Positions 45,179-53,715 of a stretch of DNA of 64,000 nucleotides are shown here, one piece after another. Each line of letters opens with the position of its first letter. Positions within the stretch are counted from its first letter, which is position 1. Source of the stretch: Bacteroidota bacterium (GTDB taxonomy: Bacteria; Bacteroidota; Bacteroidia; AKYH767-A; OLB10); assembly GCA_016709725.1 (NCBI GenBank), contig JADJMG010000001.1, forward strand, positions 496,001 through 560,000, given 5' to 3'. Both the position numbers and the translations under genes were made by a program. Below the pieces are notes generated by a model. It was not told where the DNA came from. It worked only from the letters and a program-made list of their open reading frames with translations, and ran no database searches.

Positions 45179-45472
45179 TCAAATTGAAGAAGCCGCTTCA
45201 ATCTTAAACAACATCAACCTTGCAATGTTAGCCGCTCTAATTTTTGCTTCGTTGGCTTTTTCGCCTTCGAATAAATCATCCACCGTAGCATTAAATAATT
45301 GGATCCACTCTGAAAATTCCAACGCCGTGAGTGGAATATTTTTACTTAATGCAATATGAGTAGCCATGGGATTTCCAGTAAAGGAATGTTCGCCTAATAA
45401 TAAACTGCTCCAGAAGGAATACATCTTCGGTAAATGTGTTTCCCTAAACGGATTCCCTATAAAATAATTCAA
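45179..45472 (-). pseudogene. Group III truncated haemoglobin, N-terminus missing
   Basis: 97 codons of the C-terminal two thirds of a group III truncated haemoglobin: ETHLPKMYSFWSSLLLGEHS, FTGNPMATHIALS (with the family histidine), and FSEWIQLFNATVDDLFEG, then ANIARLML. No ATG is available: the frame opens from a TTG at 45472, and a TGA stands 18 bases further upstream in the same frame. About 40 N-terminal residues, including helix B/E, are lost. The remnant abuts the stop of the MauG-like gene (45508). Probably non-functional. Confidence 0.68.
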
Positions 45473-45507
45473 TGATAATAAGTCCCAAAATCAATTGGCG
45501 AAAACAA

Positions 45508-46569
45508 TCAATTCGGATTTGAGTAATTAGGATTGTTAACAAAACCAGTATCGGTTAGCGCTTTTAAAAAATCCACTAAGCATTGCTTTTCATACGTTGT
45601 CAATTGTAAACCAAACTGCTTTGCGGCTTTGGTCATGACCGGATCGATATTAGGTGAATTTTGATGCACACCACTGTTGTAAAACTCAACTACTTCCTCT
45701 AGCGTTTTAAAACGCCCATCGTGCATATAAGGTGCGGTGAGGGCTACATTTCGCAAAGAAGGAATAGAAAATCGTCCATCATCTAATGGGTTCCCAGTGA
45801 AATTATACAAGCCTCGATTTTGTCCAGTAGGCATACTGTCTAATCCATTATTTGATATAGCATTGCTCGTCATCAAACTTCCACCATGGCAATGAAAGCA
45901 ATCGCCTTGTTCTGTAAAAAAGAGCGCCAAACCATTCAGCTCAGTCGCACTTAAATTTTCAGTATGATTTAAATAACGATCATATTTAGAATTTGCGCTT
46001 ACAAAAGTTCTAATAAATTGTCCAATGGCAGAAACAATCTTCGTTTTCAATTCTAATTCCGACATGTTTGCAAAATCATTTTTTGCAAATGCTCTATAAA
46101 ACATATTCCTATACTTCGAACTTGCCTGCAATCGGGCAACTAATGAATCCATATTTGTATTAAAAAAAGGCGGGGTGAAATCCTCTATACAAACCGATTC
46201 TGTTGTTGGATAAAAACCGGTCCAAGTGAAGTCGGAATTGAAAGCTAAATTCATGATAGGTAATACAGAAATTGAATCACCATTGGGCGCAATATAAAAA
46301 GGAGTGGAATAACCAGTAGTAGCTTGGTGACATGAAGAACAACTTAATCCGTTGGAAGATAAAATAGGATCATAGAACAAATGCCGACCTAATTCTATAC
46401 CTTCCATGGTAAGAGGATTGTTTGTTGGAATGATTGGAAGAGGAAATCCGTTTGGGACAATTAAGTTATAGGGCGTTGTTGCAACTCCACTCACTGATTC
46501 TTCGTCCTTTTTACACGAATGAATGGTAACAATAAAAAAAGTAAGTAAGATCAGGATTTTCGATTTCAT
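45508..46569 (-). CDS. MauG/MbnH-like di-haem cytochrome c peroxidase family lipoprotein
   Basis: 353 residues. The signal sequence ends at HSC (Cys19, weak lipobox) followed by KKDEE. Two haem c sites are present: CSSCH at 77-81 and CFHCH at 224-228. Family blocks are LGRHLFYDPILSSNG, FIRTFVSANSKYD, LFFTEQGDCFHCHGG, FSIPSLRNVALTAPYMHDG and LEEVVEFYN. It overlaps the upstream MbnP-like gene by four bases. In methanobactin operons the matching enzyme MbnH oxidises a tryptophan of its partner MbnP to kynurenine. The same pairing is inferred here; classic peroxide-detoxifying peroxidase is the alternative. Confidence 0.88.
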   Translation of the reverse strand: MKSKILILLTFFIVTIHSCKKDEESVSGVATTPYNLIVPNGFPLPIIPTNNPLTMEGIELGRHLFYDPILSSNGLSCSSCHQATTGYSTPFYIAPNGDSISVLPIMNLAFNSDFTWTGFYPTTESVCIEDFTPPFFNTNMDSLVARLQASSKYRNMFYRAFAKNDFANMSELELKTKIVSAIGQFIRTFVSANSKYDRYLNHTENLSATELNGLALFFTEQGDCFHCHGGSLMTSNAISNNGLDSMPTGQNRGLYNFTGNPLDDGRFSIPSLRNVALTAPYMHDGRFKTLEEVVEFYNSGVHQNSPNIDPVMTKAAKQFGLQLTTYEKQCLVDFLKALTDTGFVNNPNYSNPN

Positions 46570-47282
46570 TGCAGCGTGAATATATCCGTTCCGTTTTGCG
46601 AAAGTTTTAACAAATCGTTCATATCTCCCATCGAAGAATTTCCGTCTATATTAAAATCATAAATATGCGGATTTGCAAACCACTCATTCAAGTCCATCAC
46701 CAACTTCATCTTATTATTTCCATTCACCAAATCAAACGAATGACTAATTACACAATTTGCTACATAGGCATTCCTACCTAAGTGCATAGCGAAACCTGGA
46801 AAACTCAATCCATCCACATAATATCCTTCAAACTTCATAAAATGATATCCACCTCCCATCATATCGGGCCATACCATATTAATGTTTTCAGCTATGGCAG
46901 GAAGAAAGTTCGATTTGTTATGTGCAGTATCAAGTCCAAGTTGCAACTTCATCCCAATAAAATGTCCGCTTTCAGAAAGAGAATGCTTTTGGGTAAGTGT
47001 AGAAGGCACTCGAGCATCTACATAATTATAATCGGAAATCGTTACAAGCGAGGAATCCGACTTAATTAATTGTATATTGGAAATATAAAATTGCAACCGT
47101 GATACACTATACACATTGCCTGCAGCATTCGTATACATAATTGTATCAAATTGCAATGGAGAACTTCCCGAAACAAAAGAAAGTTCAAACTCCAAGTTCT
47201 TTTCAGTAACTGGTGTGGGATCGTCATCTTTCGAACAAGCACTGAAAGAAATAATCAATATAACGAAGAGTAAGTTTTTCAT
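46566..47282 (-). CDS. MbnP-like copper-binding lipoprotein
   Basis: 238 residues. Lipobox FSAC (Cys16) followed by SKDDD. The MbnP-type beta domain is indicated by LEFELSFVSGSSPLQFD, YSVSRLQFYISNIQLI, LSESGHFIGMKLQLGLD and NMVWPDMMGGGYHFMKFEGY. Its W138 is the natural candidate for oxidation by the partner enzyme. The end mentions a helix-loop HIYDFNIDGNSSMGDMNDLL. The stop overlaps the MauG/MbnH-like start (ATGA at 46566). Together they look like a copper-protein maturation pair without a methanobactin peptide nearby. Copper binding is inferred from the family. Confidence 0.8.
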   Translation of the reverse strand: MKNLLFVILIISFSACSKDDDPTPVTEKNLEFELSFVSGSSPLQFDTIMYTNAAGNVYSVSRLQFYISNIQLIKSDSSLVTISDYNYVDARVPSTLTQKHSLSESGHFIGMKLQLGLDTAHNKSNFLPAIAENINMVWPDMMGGGYHFMKFEGYYVDGLSFPGFAMHLGRNAYVANCVISHSFDLVNGNNKMKLVMDLNEWFANPHIYDFNIDGNSSMGDMNDLLKLSQNGTDIFTLQ

Positions 47283-47505
47283 GAGATTCCAATTTATACA
47301 AAGCTATTTACAACAAGGAAGGTATTCCAATGACTACTATCAGGACTAAAAATAACATTCCTAAATTTCGAATAAAATAAATATGACTTGCAACAGTTTC
47401 ACCTCCAAAATTAAATGAAGTATGATGCTGGTCATAAAAGGTTTTTTCCTCTACCAAAATTAGTAAACGATTACAATATTAATCTGAAATATTCGTTTCC
47501 GATTC

Positions 47506-47826
47506 ATGAACTCAGACATGTATTCAAGACTTAATACCAAAGGATCATTAAGCTATTCTCTTTTGATCATGTCGGTCTCGATTTGTATGGCTACATGGCT
47601 CCTTTTCGCCATCGACAAAGAAACACATCAATTTAGCGACTTACTAAGTCCGGGAAATTTAGCAGCGTTGGTGGTTTACTTCACTCCCACCTTTTTAACT
47701 TGCTTACTGATTCATCATTTACTGAGCAAGAAAATATCGAATACAAAAAGTTTAGTTCTTTCTTTGGTGGTTGGTGTGCCACTAAGTTTTCTTGGTATTA
47801 TCTTCATTTTATCAAATAACTCATAA
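47506..47826 (+). CDS. Small membrane protein of unknown function
   Basis: 106 residues with three predicted hydrophobic helices: about 16-36 (YSLLIMSVSICMATWLLFAI), 53-73 (LAALVVYFTPTFLTCLLIHH) and 82-102 (LVLSLVVGVPLSFLGIIFIL). No motif is recognised. It stands alone, divergent from the MbnP-like gene with 223 bases between. The continuous hydrophobic pattern supports a real gene. Confidence 0.6.
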   Translation: MNSDMYSRLNTKGSLSYSLLIMSVSICMATWLLFAIDKETHQFSDLLSPGNLAALVVYFTPTFLTCLLIHHLLSKKISNTKSLVLSLVVGVPLSFLGIIFILSNNS

Positions 47827-48391
47827 ATAAAACAACATACGCCAGCAGCATTAATTTTTGTGCAATAAAGTTTAGTGCAAATTTATCAGATAGCGTGTTA
47901 TCAAAATTCAACTTCTAAGACTTAATAATTTATTTTACTTTTTCTAATTTACATGTAGCTCAACTAAATGTTGTATGGCTTAGTATAATCAATTAAAAAA
48001 TTCAACGTCCTTACTCCATCAATTCTAATCCTTTACATCCTTTCTTTAAAAATATTTAATGAATCGATTTTAAATCGCCATTCCCATCCATAAATTTTTT
48101 GTAGGAATGCAATACAATGCGTCTCTTTATTTTGCCTTTCCCACTCTTAACTGCTTTCCTTCCATTCAATCTGTGAATTATGTAATATAACTCAAGAATT
48201 GTGTAATGGTTAAAATAAAGGGAGTGACCAACTTTGTGTCGTCAAATTTAAAGGTGAAAAAGAAAGATCTACTATAGATACATCAACATTCAAATCAATA
48301 AATATTTAATCATCCCCTTGAAATCCAGAATGGACTTTAGCACGTATCTACATCTAAATAACAATCTAATCACCTATAAAATCAATTAAAT
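47827..48391. other. 565-base intergenic stretch before the CHRD gene
   Basis: AT-rich, no open frame of note, no repeats recognised. A CAACTTTG near 48229 is one base off the -7 consensus and would give a long leader of about 155 bases for the CHRD gene. Confidence 0.4.
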
Positions 48392-50233
48392 ATGAAAAAA
48401 TTTACTCTACTCACCACACTACTAGTATCCTTACTAATTAGTACTACAGCTTCAGCCGCTCATTTAAGAGAACATCTTTTATTAGCAGCCAAAATGGATG
48501 GTGCACAAGAAGTGCCCGCTGTAGTAACCAATGCAATAGGTATTGCAAGCTTTATGTTAAACCCAACGCGTGATACCGTATGTGTTGATATTACAGTAAC
48601 GGGACTCAGTGGTCCCCTTGTAGGGATTCACATTCATGATGGTGAAGCTGGCACCAACGGCGGTGTACTAATCGACCTATCTTCATTTATTTCGGGAAAT
48701 AGAATTACAACTATTTTAACAGGAGCTAACGCATCACCTGCAGCTATTGCTAAAATGCTATCTGGACAATTATATGTTAACGGGCATACGGCGGCTAATC
48801 CAAATGGAGAAATTCGCGGACAAATTTATTTGGAAACAGATTATAGTTTTCCAGTAATGTTAAGTGGAAGTCAAAATACTCCTCCACTAGCAACTAATGC
48901 GTATGGTGTTGGTGTATTTAATCTTTCAAAAGATTTTTCTAAAATAAAATTTAACATTATTACGCAGGGATTAAGTGGTGCAATTACTGGTGCACATCTA
49001 CATTTTGGAATGCCTGGTGTTGCTGGACCTATTGCGGTATCAATAAGTACAAATATAAATGGAGATGAGATTTTCGGTGTTATAACTTCCCCATCACAAG
49101 CGGTAATCGATAGTATATTCGCAGGAAGCATTTATGTTAATGTACATACCTTGGCCAACCCAAATGGTGAAATCAGAAGCCAATTAATGTGGGAAAAAAA
49201 TTACCTGTACTTTGATGCTGCATTAAATGGTAATCAGGAAGTACCTCCAGTAGTAACAGGAGCAAAAGGTGCTGCTACCATTAAAGTCAATGCAAGCTTT
49301 GACACATTATGGTATGACGTAAGTGTAGCAAATTTAAGTGGCCCAATTACTGGTGCACATTTCCATAATGGAGTGGTTCTAACTACAGGAGCTGTAGTTG
49401 TTGATTTAAGCTCATCCATTAATGGAAACCGAATCACAGGAATGGTAACTGGGTCAGTTTTAAATTCAGCTTTGCTCAACAAGTTTTTTAAGGCAGAAAT
49501 TTATTTGAACGTACATACAGCTCTAAATCCTAATGGAGAAATTAGAGGCCAAGTATATCGTTTAGCACGAGAAGGCTACACGGTTTCTTTAGATGGAATG
49601 CAAGAAGCACCTCCCGTAACAACAACTGCGTATGGATCCGGAATGGTTTCCATTGATAGGGATCAAGATAATGCTCATTTCATGATTGTAATTAATGGAT
49701 TATCTGCGACCGCTGCGCATTTTCATAATGCAGTAATGGGACAAAATGGTGGAGTTGTTTACGACCTGACTTCGTTATTAGTAAATAATGGAATGTTTGG
49801 ATATTGGAGAAGTACTGACGCAACACCGTTCGTTGTTGGTAATTCCGTACAGTTTAGAAATGATAGTATTTATGTAAATGTTCATACTGCAGCGAATCCA
49901 AATGGAGAAATTAGAGGACAAGTCGACCGTGGTTTTAATTGCTCTAATACAACAACAGGCATAGCACAAAACTCTTCTTCCAATAATATTTTAAATCTTT
50001 ATCCTAATCCAAGTTCAGATCAATTAAATATCGACTTAAATTTAAATGAGCGTTTAAGCGGTCAAATTAATATTACTAACTTATTAGGTGAATCGGTATA
50101 TCATTCAATACAAGAACCATCTGCAAACGTCAAAACGATCCAAATCAATATTAAAGATTGGCAGACTGGGATGTATTTTGTGAATTTAATTCAAGGAAAT
50201 AAAACTTCAACATTGAAGTTCGTTAAAAATTAA
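48392..50233 (+). CDS. Secreted protein with four CHRD domains and T9SS CTD
   Basis: 613 residues. Signal peptide to ASA-A (about 22). Four tandem CHRD domains lie at about 30-145, 150-265, 272-390 and 395-508. Each opens with a line like MDGAQEVPAV / LSGSQNTPPL / LNGNQEVPPV / LDGMQEAPPV and closes with YVNVHTAANPNGEIRGQ or a close variant. Conserved histidines (GIHIHDG, GAHLHFG, GAHFHNG, AAHFHNA) repeat in each. The T9SS CTD is LNLYPNPSSDQLNIDL...TGMYFVNLIQGN. CHRD is the domain of chordin and of many bacterial secreted proteins; its role is unknown. A terminator follows. Confidence 0.9.
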   Translation: MKKFTLLTTLLVSLLISTTASAAHLREHLLLAAKMDGAQEVPAVVTNAIGIASFMLNPTRDTVCVDITVTGLSGPLVGIHIHDGEAGTNGGVLIDLSSFISGNRITTILTGANASPAAIAKMLSGQLYVNGHTAANPNGEIRGQIYLETDYSFPVMLSGSQNTPPLATNAYGVGVFNLSKDFSKIKFNIITQGLSGAITGAHLHFGMPGVAGPIAVSISTNINGDEIFGVITSPSQAVIDSIFAGSIYVNVHTLANPNGEIRSQLMWEKNYLYFDAALNGNQEVPPVVTGAKGAATIKVNASFDTLWYDVSVANLSGPITGAHFHNGVVLTTGAVVVDLSSSINGNRITGMVTGSVLNSALLNKFFKAEIYLNVHTALNPNGEIRGQVYRLAREGYTVSLDGMQEAPPVTTTAYGSGMVSIDRDQDNAHFMIVINGLSATAAHFHNAVMGQNGGVVYDLTSLLVNNGMFGYWRSTDATPFVVGNSVQFRNDSIYVNVHTAANPNGEIRGQVDRGFNCSNTTTGIAQNSSSNNILNLYPNPSSDQLNIDLNLNERLSGQINITNLLGESVYHSIQEPSANVKTIQINIKDWQTGMYFVNLIQGNKTSTLKFVKN

Positions 50234-50245
50234 GCAAAATCCATT

Positions 50246-50284
50246 AAGCGAGCGGACGACAATATTCATCTGCTCGCTTTTTTA
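50246..50284 (+). terminator. Intrinsic terminator after the CHRD gene
   Basis: AAGCGAGCGGA pairs with TCTGCTCGCTT (one weak pair) around a long AT loop, followed by six T. It begins 12 bases past the stop. Confidence 0.8.
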
Positions 50285-50369
50285 CTCATTTGTTTGAGAA
50301 ATTATTACCAAAATAAATCCAAAATATAATTGCCTCCGTAAATGTCATTAAACAATTAAAAATAACTCT

Positions 50370-50942
50370 ATGAAAAATTCAAAATTAATTCTGTCTTCTA
50401 TGCTCATTGCAGCAAGTATGTTCTGTAATCAATCATTCGCTCAAACCATGGACAAAAATGTAAAAGTAGGTGGTGAATCTATGTACCCCACAAAAGACAT
50501 CATTGAAAATGCGGTGAATTCAAATGTTCATACTACATTGGTTGCTGCAGTAAAAGCAGCAGGATTGGTTGAAACATTGAAAGGCAAAGGTCCATTTACT
50601 GTATTTGCGCCCACGAATGATGCGTTCGAAAATTTACCAGCAGGTACTGTTGAAACTTTATTGAAGCCGGAAAGCAAAGCCAGCTTGACAAAAGTATTGA
50701 CATATCATGTATTAAGTGGTAGCTACAATTTCGAAGAATTGAAAAATCAAATTAAAAAATCAGGAGGCAAGGCGACCTTTCCAACAGTGAGCGGCGGAAC
50801 ATTAATGTTCACCATGAATGGAGAGAAAAATATTTCTGTATGGGATGAAAACGGAAACGGAGCGAACATCAGTGTTTATGATGTAAAACAAAGTAATGGA
50901 GTAATCCATGTTATTGATGCAGTGGTTCTACCAAAAATGTAA
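50370..50942 (+). CDS. Secreted fasciclin (FAS1) domain protein
   Basis: 190 residues. Signal peptide ends at SFA-Q (about 24). A single FAS1 domain covers about 45-188: ENAVNSNVHTTLVAAVKAAG, FTVFAPTNDAFENLP (H1 motif), LTKVLTYHVLSGSY, and NGVIHVIDAVVLPKM (H2 motif). FAS1 proteins serve adhesion. It has its own terminator and stands behind the CHRD gene, another secreted surface protein. Confidence 0.93.
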   Translation: MKNSKLILSSMLIAASMFCNQSFAQTMDKNVKVGGESMYPTKDIIENAVNSNVHTTLVAAVKAAGLVETLKGKGPFTVFAPTNDAFENLPAGTVETLLKPESKASLTKVLTYHVLSGSYNFEELKNQIKKSGGKATFPTVSGGTLMFTMNGEKNISVWDENGNGANISVYDVKQSNGVIHVIDAVVLPKM

Positions 50943-50962
50943 TTTTCCAAAACAATTATCTA

Positions 50963-50994
50963 GACTGTCTCTACACAGGAGGCAGTCTTTTTTT
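50963..50994 (+). terminator. Intrinsic terminator after the fasciclin gene
   Basis: GACTGTCTC and GAGGCAGTC form a stem with one imperfect pair around TACACAG, followed by seven T. Confidence 0.85.
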
Positions 50995-51080
50995 ATTTTA
51001 GAAAGTGAAATTCATCTTTCCAATCTTAAAGAATCAATTTCATTTTGAATTCGAATTTTCTAATTAAAATGTATTTCTGT

Positions 51081-52073
51081 TCACACAAACATCGACTTCA
51101 CAAAAGCCCATCGCTTGGAACCAAAAAGCCCTTCATGTGGAGCTTCTCCTAAACGATAGCCACATTCTTCGTATTCCAACACTACAGGATGATGTGATGA
51201 ATAATAAAACTTCGATTTTATACCCATCATGTAGTACATCAAATGTACATTGACTCCAGCCAAAAGGGATCCACCCACCATTCCTAAAAAAGCACTTTCG
51301 CCTCGAGTCATGGCAAATACCGCACCCATCAATGCAAATGATATTTTTAGAACACGTCCCACTTTATGATACCAATAAACGAGATCAGAACGAGGAAGTA
51401 AAACAGCGCGCTGATGAATTATTGTTTTTCGATACACTGTGTTACTGGTCACTTGCATGCGATGCATCATCACTTTCAATGGATTGTTTCCTGCTTTTTC
51501 GCCCGATTTAAAATAGCAATTATTCTCCTCCACAAAAACTTGTATGGCTTCGGAGTTTACTGGAATATGATGGAAATGAATTTGCGCTGCAGGAATCGTT
51601 TGCACTCCCGATCTCAACGCACACACGGTATAATGTAAAACCGTTTCGCGAATGGAATGTCCATCAACTAAAACATAACGATGATCGACAGTTGGTCCGG
51701 CCGTGATTTCCCATCCATACAAAACAGGTTTTTTGAAAAAGCGTCCTTCACCCGGAAACGAAAAAGTTAATTCCACTTCTTCGTTGAGTCTAACTTTTTT
51801 TACATCTACCTCTGCTTTCAAATATTCGGGAGAGATGACAGAACTTGTAAAAGCATAACTACTAAATCCAGCATCATAATTCGCACGCTTAATGGGATCG
51901 CTTAAAACTTTATATGCTTCTGCAATTAATTTAAAACGGTCGGCTGAATTTGCATCATTCGGATTTTTGTCGGGATGATGCAATAGCGCTTGTCGATGAT
52001 ATCCCTTTTTTATTTGCACAGGATTAGCATCGCGCGAAAGTCCGAGAAGTTGATAATAATCGGGACTCGACAT
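51081..52073 (-). CDS. J-domain membrane-associated protein
   Basis: 330 residues. The N-terminal J-domain (about 4-68) has YYQLLGLSRDAN, the HPD tripeptide at 33-35, and FKLIAEAYKVLSDPIKRANYD, so it can stimulate an Hsp70. The middle (about 85-190) is a beta-rich part of unknown fold (VRLNEEVELTFSFPGEGRFF). A hydrophobic pair of helices follows at about 245-285 (ISFALMGAVFAMTRG, MVGGSLLAGVNVHLMYYMMG). It lacks the G/F region and zinc fingers of DnaJ. A Bacteroidota-type J protein; its client is unknown. Confidence 0.82.
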   Translation of the reverse strand: MSSPDYYQLLGLSRDANPVQIKKGYHRQALLHHPDKNPNDANSADRFKLIAEAYKVLSDPIKRANYDAGFSSYAFTSSVISPEYLKAEVDVKKVRLNEEVELTFSFPGEGRFFKKPVLYGWEITAGPTVDHRYVLVDGHSIRETVLHYTVCALRSGVQTIPAAQIHFHHIPVNSEAIQVFVEENNCYFKSGEKAGNNPLKVMMHRMQVTSNTVYRKTIIHQRAVLLPRSDLVYWYHKVGRVLKISFALMGAVFAMTRGESAFLGMVGGSLLAGVNVHLMYYMMGIKSKFYYSSHHPVVLEYEECGYRLGEAPHEGLFGSKRWAFVKSMFV

Positions 52074-52150
52074 AGTCTACAAACGTAGTAATGATTTAAA
52101 TAGTACCGAATAAAAGTTCGGGCTGAACCACTTTTCTCTAATTTCGATTT

Positions 52151-52312
52151 TCGAGCCTGCATCGCTTTCGCGTAGCTTGTGCCTCTGCTAAAGCTTCAGC
52201 GACACGCGGTCAGCGGAGCAAAGCCTACCGACTTGCCTTTGCTGCTTGCGGCGAGCTTGCGCCACCGCTAGGCTTTTCGCACCTGGTTAGCAGGCAGGCA
52301 CTTTCGCGTCCC
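52151..52312. other. GC-rich intergenic island upstream of dxr
   Basis: About 160 bases much richer in G and C than the surroundings, with no supported gene. Ends carry inverted GCCTGC (52155) and GCAGGC (52291), and both are followed by a nearby CTTTCGCG. It could be a structured RNA or a dispersed repeat. It does not match rRNA or tRNA that I recognise. Confidence 0.45.
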
Positions 52313-52395
52313 TATAGAACTGCGAAGCAAAATTTATAAACGACAATTCAGCCCTCTCCGAAGTAGCAAATTCGTATTACGTACAAAAGCTTTCA

Positions 52396-52403
52396 TACCT
52401 TCG
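52396..52403 (+). promoter_or_regulatory. Putative -7 box TACCTTCG before dxr
   Basis: TAnnTTYG variant 10 bases before the dxr ATG, giving an almost leaderless transcript. Confidence 0.35.
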
Positions 52404-52413
52404 CATCATCAAC

Positions 52414-53580
52414 ATGAAAAGAATCGCCATTCTCGGATCAACGGGATCCATCGGAACACAAGCCCTCGAAGTTATTGCTGCTCATCCTGATCAATTCAGC
52501 GTGGAAGTGCTTACTGCCAACGGCAATGTAGATTTGCTGATTGAACAAGCTAAAAAGTTTAAACCAAATGCAGTAGTTATTTGTGATACCACAAAACTAG
52601 CAACCTTAAAATCGGCATTAGAAAGTGACGACATCAAAGTGTTTGGCGGTACAGCATCCATCTCACAATTGATGAGTATGGATACCATCGATTTAGTATT
52701 GACAGCGATGGTTGGTTTTGCCGGTCTCGAACCCACCTTAGCAGCCATCGAAAACAAAAAAAATATTGCCCTAGCGAATAAAGAAACGTTGGTGGTTGCT
52801 GGTGATATCGTAACAAAATTGGCTTTGGAGAATAAAGTCAGCATCTATCCTGTCGACTCAGAGCACAGTGCCATTTTTCAATGCTTGGCTGGAGAGATGC
52901 ACAATCCGATAGAAAAAATTATTTTGACGGCGTCGGGTGGACCTTTCCGCGGGAAGAAAAAATCAGAATTAGCGAGCATCACCAAGGCGCAGGCATTAAA
53001 ACATCCAAACTGGACTATGGGCGCCAAAATCACCATCGATTCGGCGACCTTGATGAACAAAGGATTGGAAATGATTGAAGCTAAATGGCTTTTCGATTTA
53101 CAACCTTCTGAAATAGAAGTCATTGTACATCCACAGTCTATCATCCACAGCATTGTTCAATTTCAAGATGGAAGCATGAAAGCCCAGATGGGATTGCCAG
53201 ATATGAAATTGCCAATTCAATATGCCATGGGTTATCCAAACCGGTTAGTGTCCGATTTTCCTCGATTCGACTTCACGAAATTTCCACAATTGACCTTCGA
53301 ATCGGCTGATGAAGAAACATTTAGATGTTTGGGACTGGCGAGATGGGCGATGGAAAAAGGCGGAAATTTACCATGTATCATGAATGCTGCCAACGAAATT
53401 GCAGTAGCAGCCTTTTTACATGACGAGCTTGGATTCCTACAAATAGCTGAAGTCATCGAAGCGACGATGAATCAAGTTTCTTTTGAGTATCAACCCGATA
53501 TAAAAGCGTATCAGGACAGTGATGAGGCGGCTCGGTTAATATCGTCACAACTAATTCAAAAAAGCGACGTTAAAATTTAA
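52414..53580 (+). CDS. dxr: 1-deoxy-D-xylulose 5-phosphate reductoisomerase
   Basis: 388 residues. NADPH site GSTGSIGTQ (8-16). The central metal and substrate region has PVDSEHSAIFQCL, TASGGPFR and HPNWTMGAKITIDSATLMNK, then HPQSIIHSIVQFQDGSMKAQ. It converts DXP to MEP, the committed step of the non-mevalonate isoprenoid pathway. The start and length are standard. It stands just upstream of rseP (135 bases), an order common in bacteria. Confidence 0.97.
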   Translation: MKRIAILGSTGSIGTQALEVIAAHPDQFSVEVLTANGNVDLLIEQAKKFKPNAVVICDTTKLATLKSALESDDIKVFGGTASISQLMSMDTIDLVLTAMVGFAGLEPTLAAIENKKNIALANKETLVVAGDIVTKLALENKVSIYPVDSEHSAIFQCLAGEMHNPIEKIILTASGGPFRGKKKSELASITKAQALKHPNWTMGAKITIDSATLMNKGLEMIEAKWLFDLQPSEIEVIVHPQSIIHSIVQFQDGSMKAQMGLPDMKLPIQYAMGYPNRLVSDFPRFDFTKFPQLTFESADEETFRCLGLARWAMEKGGNLPCIMNAANEIAVAAFLHDELGFLQIAEVIEATMNQVSFEYQPDIKAYQDSDEAARLISSQLIQKSDVKI

Positions 53581-53671
53581 AGTTAGGGAAAACGTCAAAC
53601 TTAAACTCCCTATAAAGATAAAATTAGAGAAGAGAGAAGAAGGGCTTTCGGCTAGACCCACTCCTTATTCG

Positions 53672-53679
53672 TACATTCG
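53672..53679 (+). promoter_or_regulatory. Putative -7 box TACATTCG before rseP
   Basis: TAnnTTYG variant 36 bases before the rseP ATG at 53716. Confidence 0.35.
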
Positions 53680-53715
53680 CAACCTGAAACAATTTCATCA
53701 TAATTAAATAGATCA

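Noticed and set aside
52151..52312. rRNA or tRNA fragment
   Set aside because: The GC content first suggested stable RNA, but no T-loop, anticodon stem or conserved rRNA segment was recognised.
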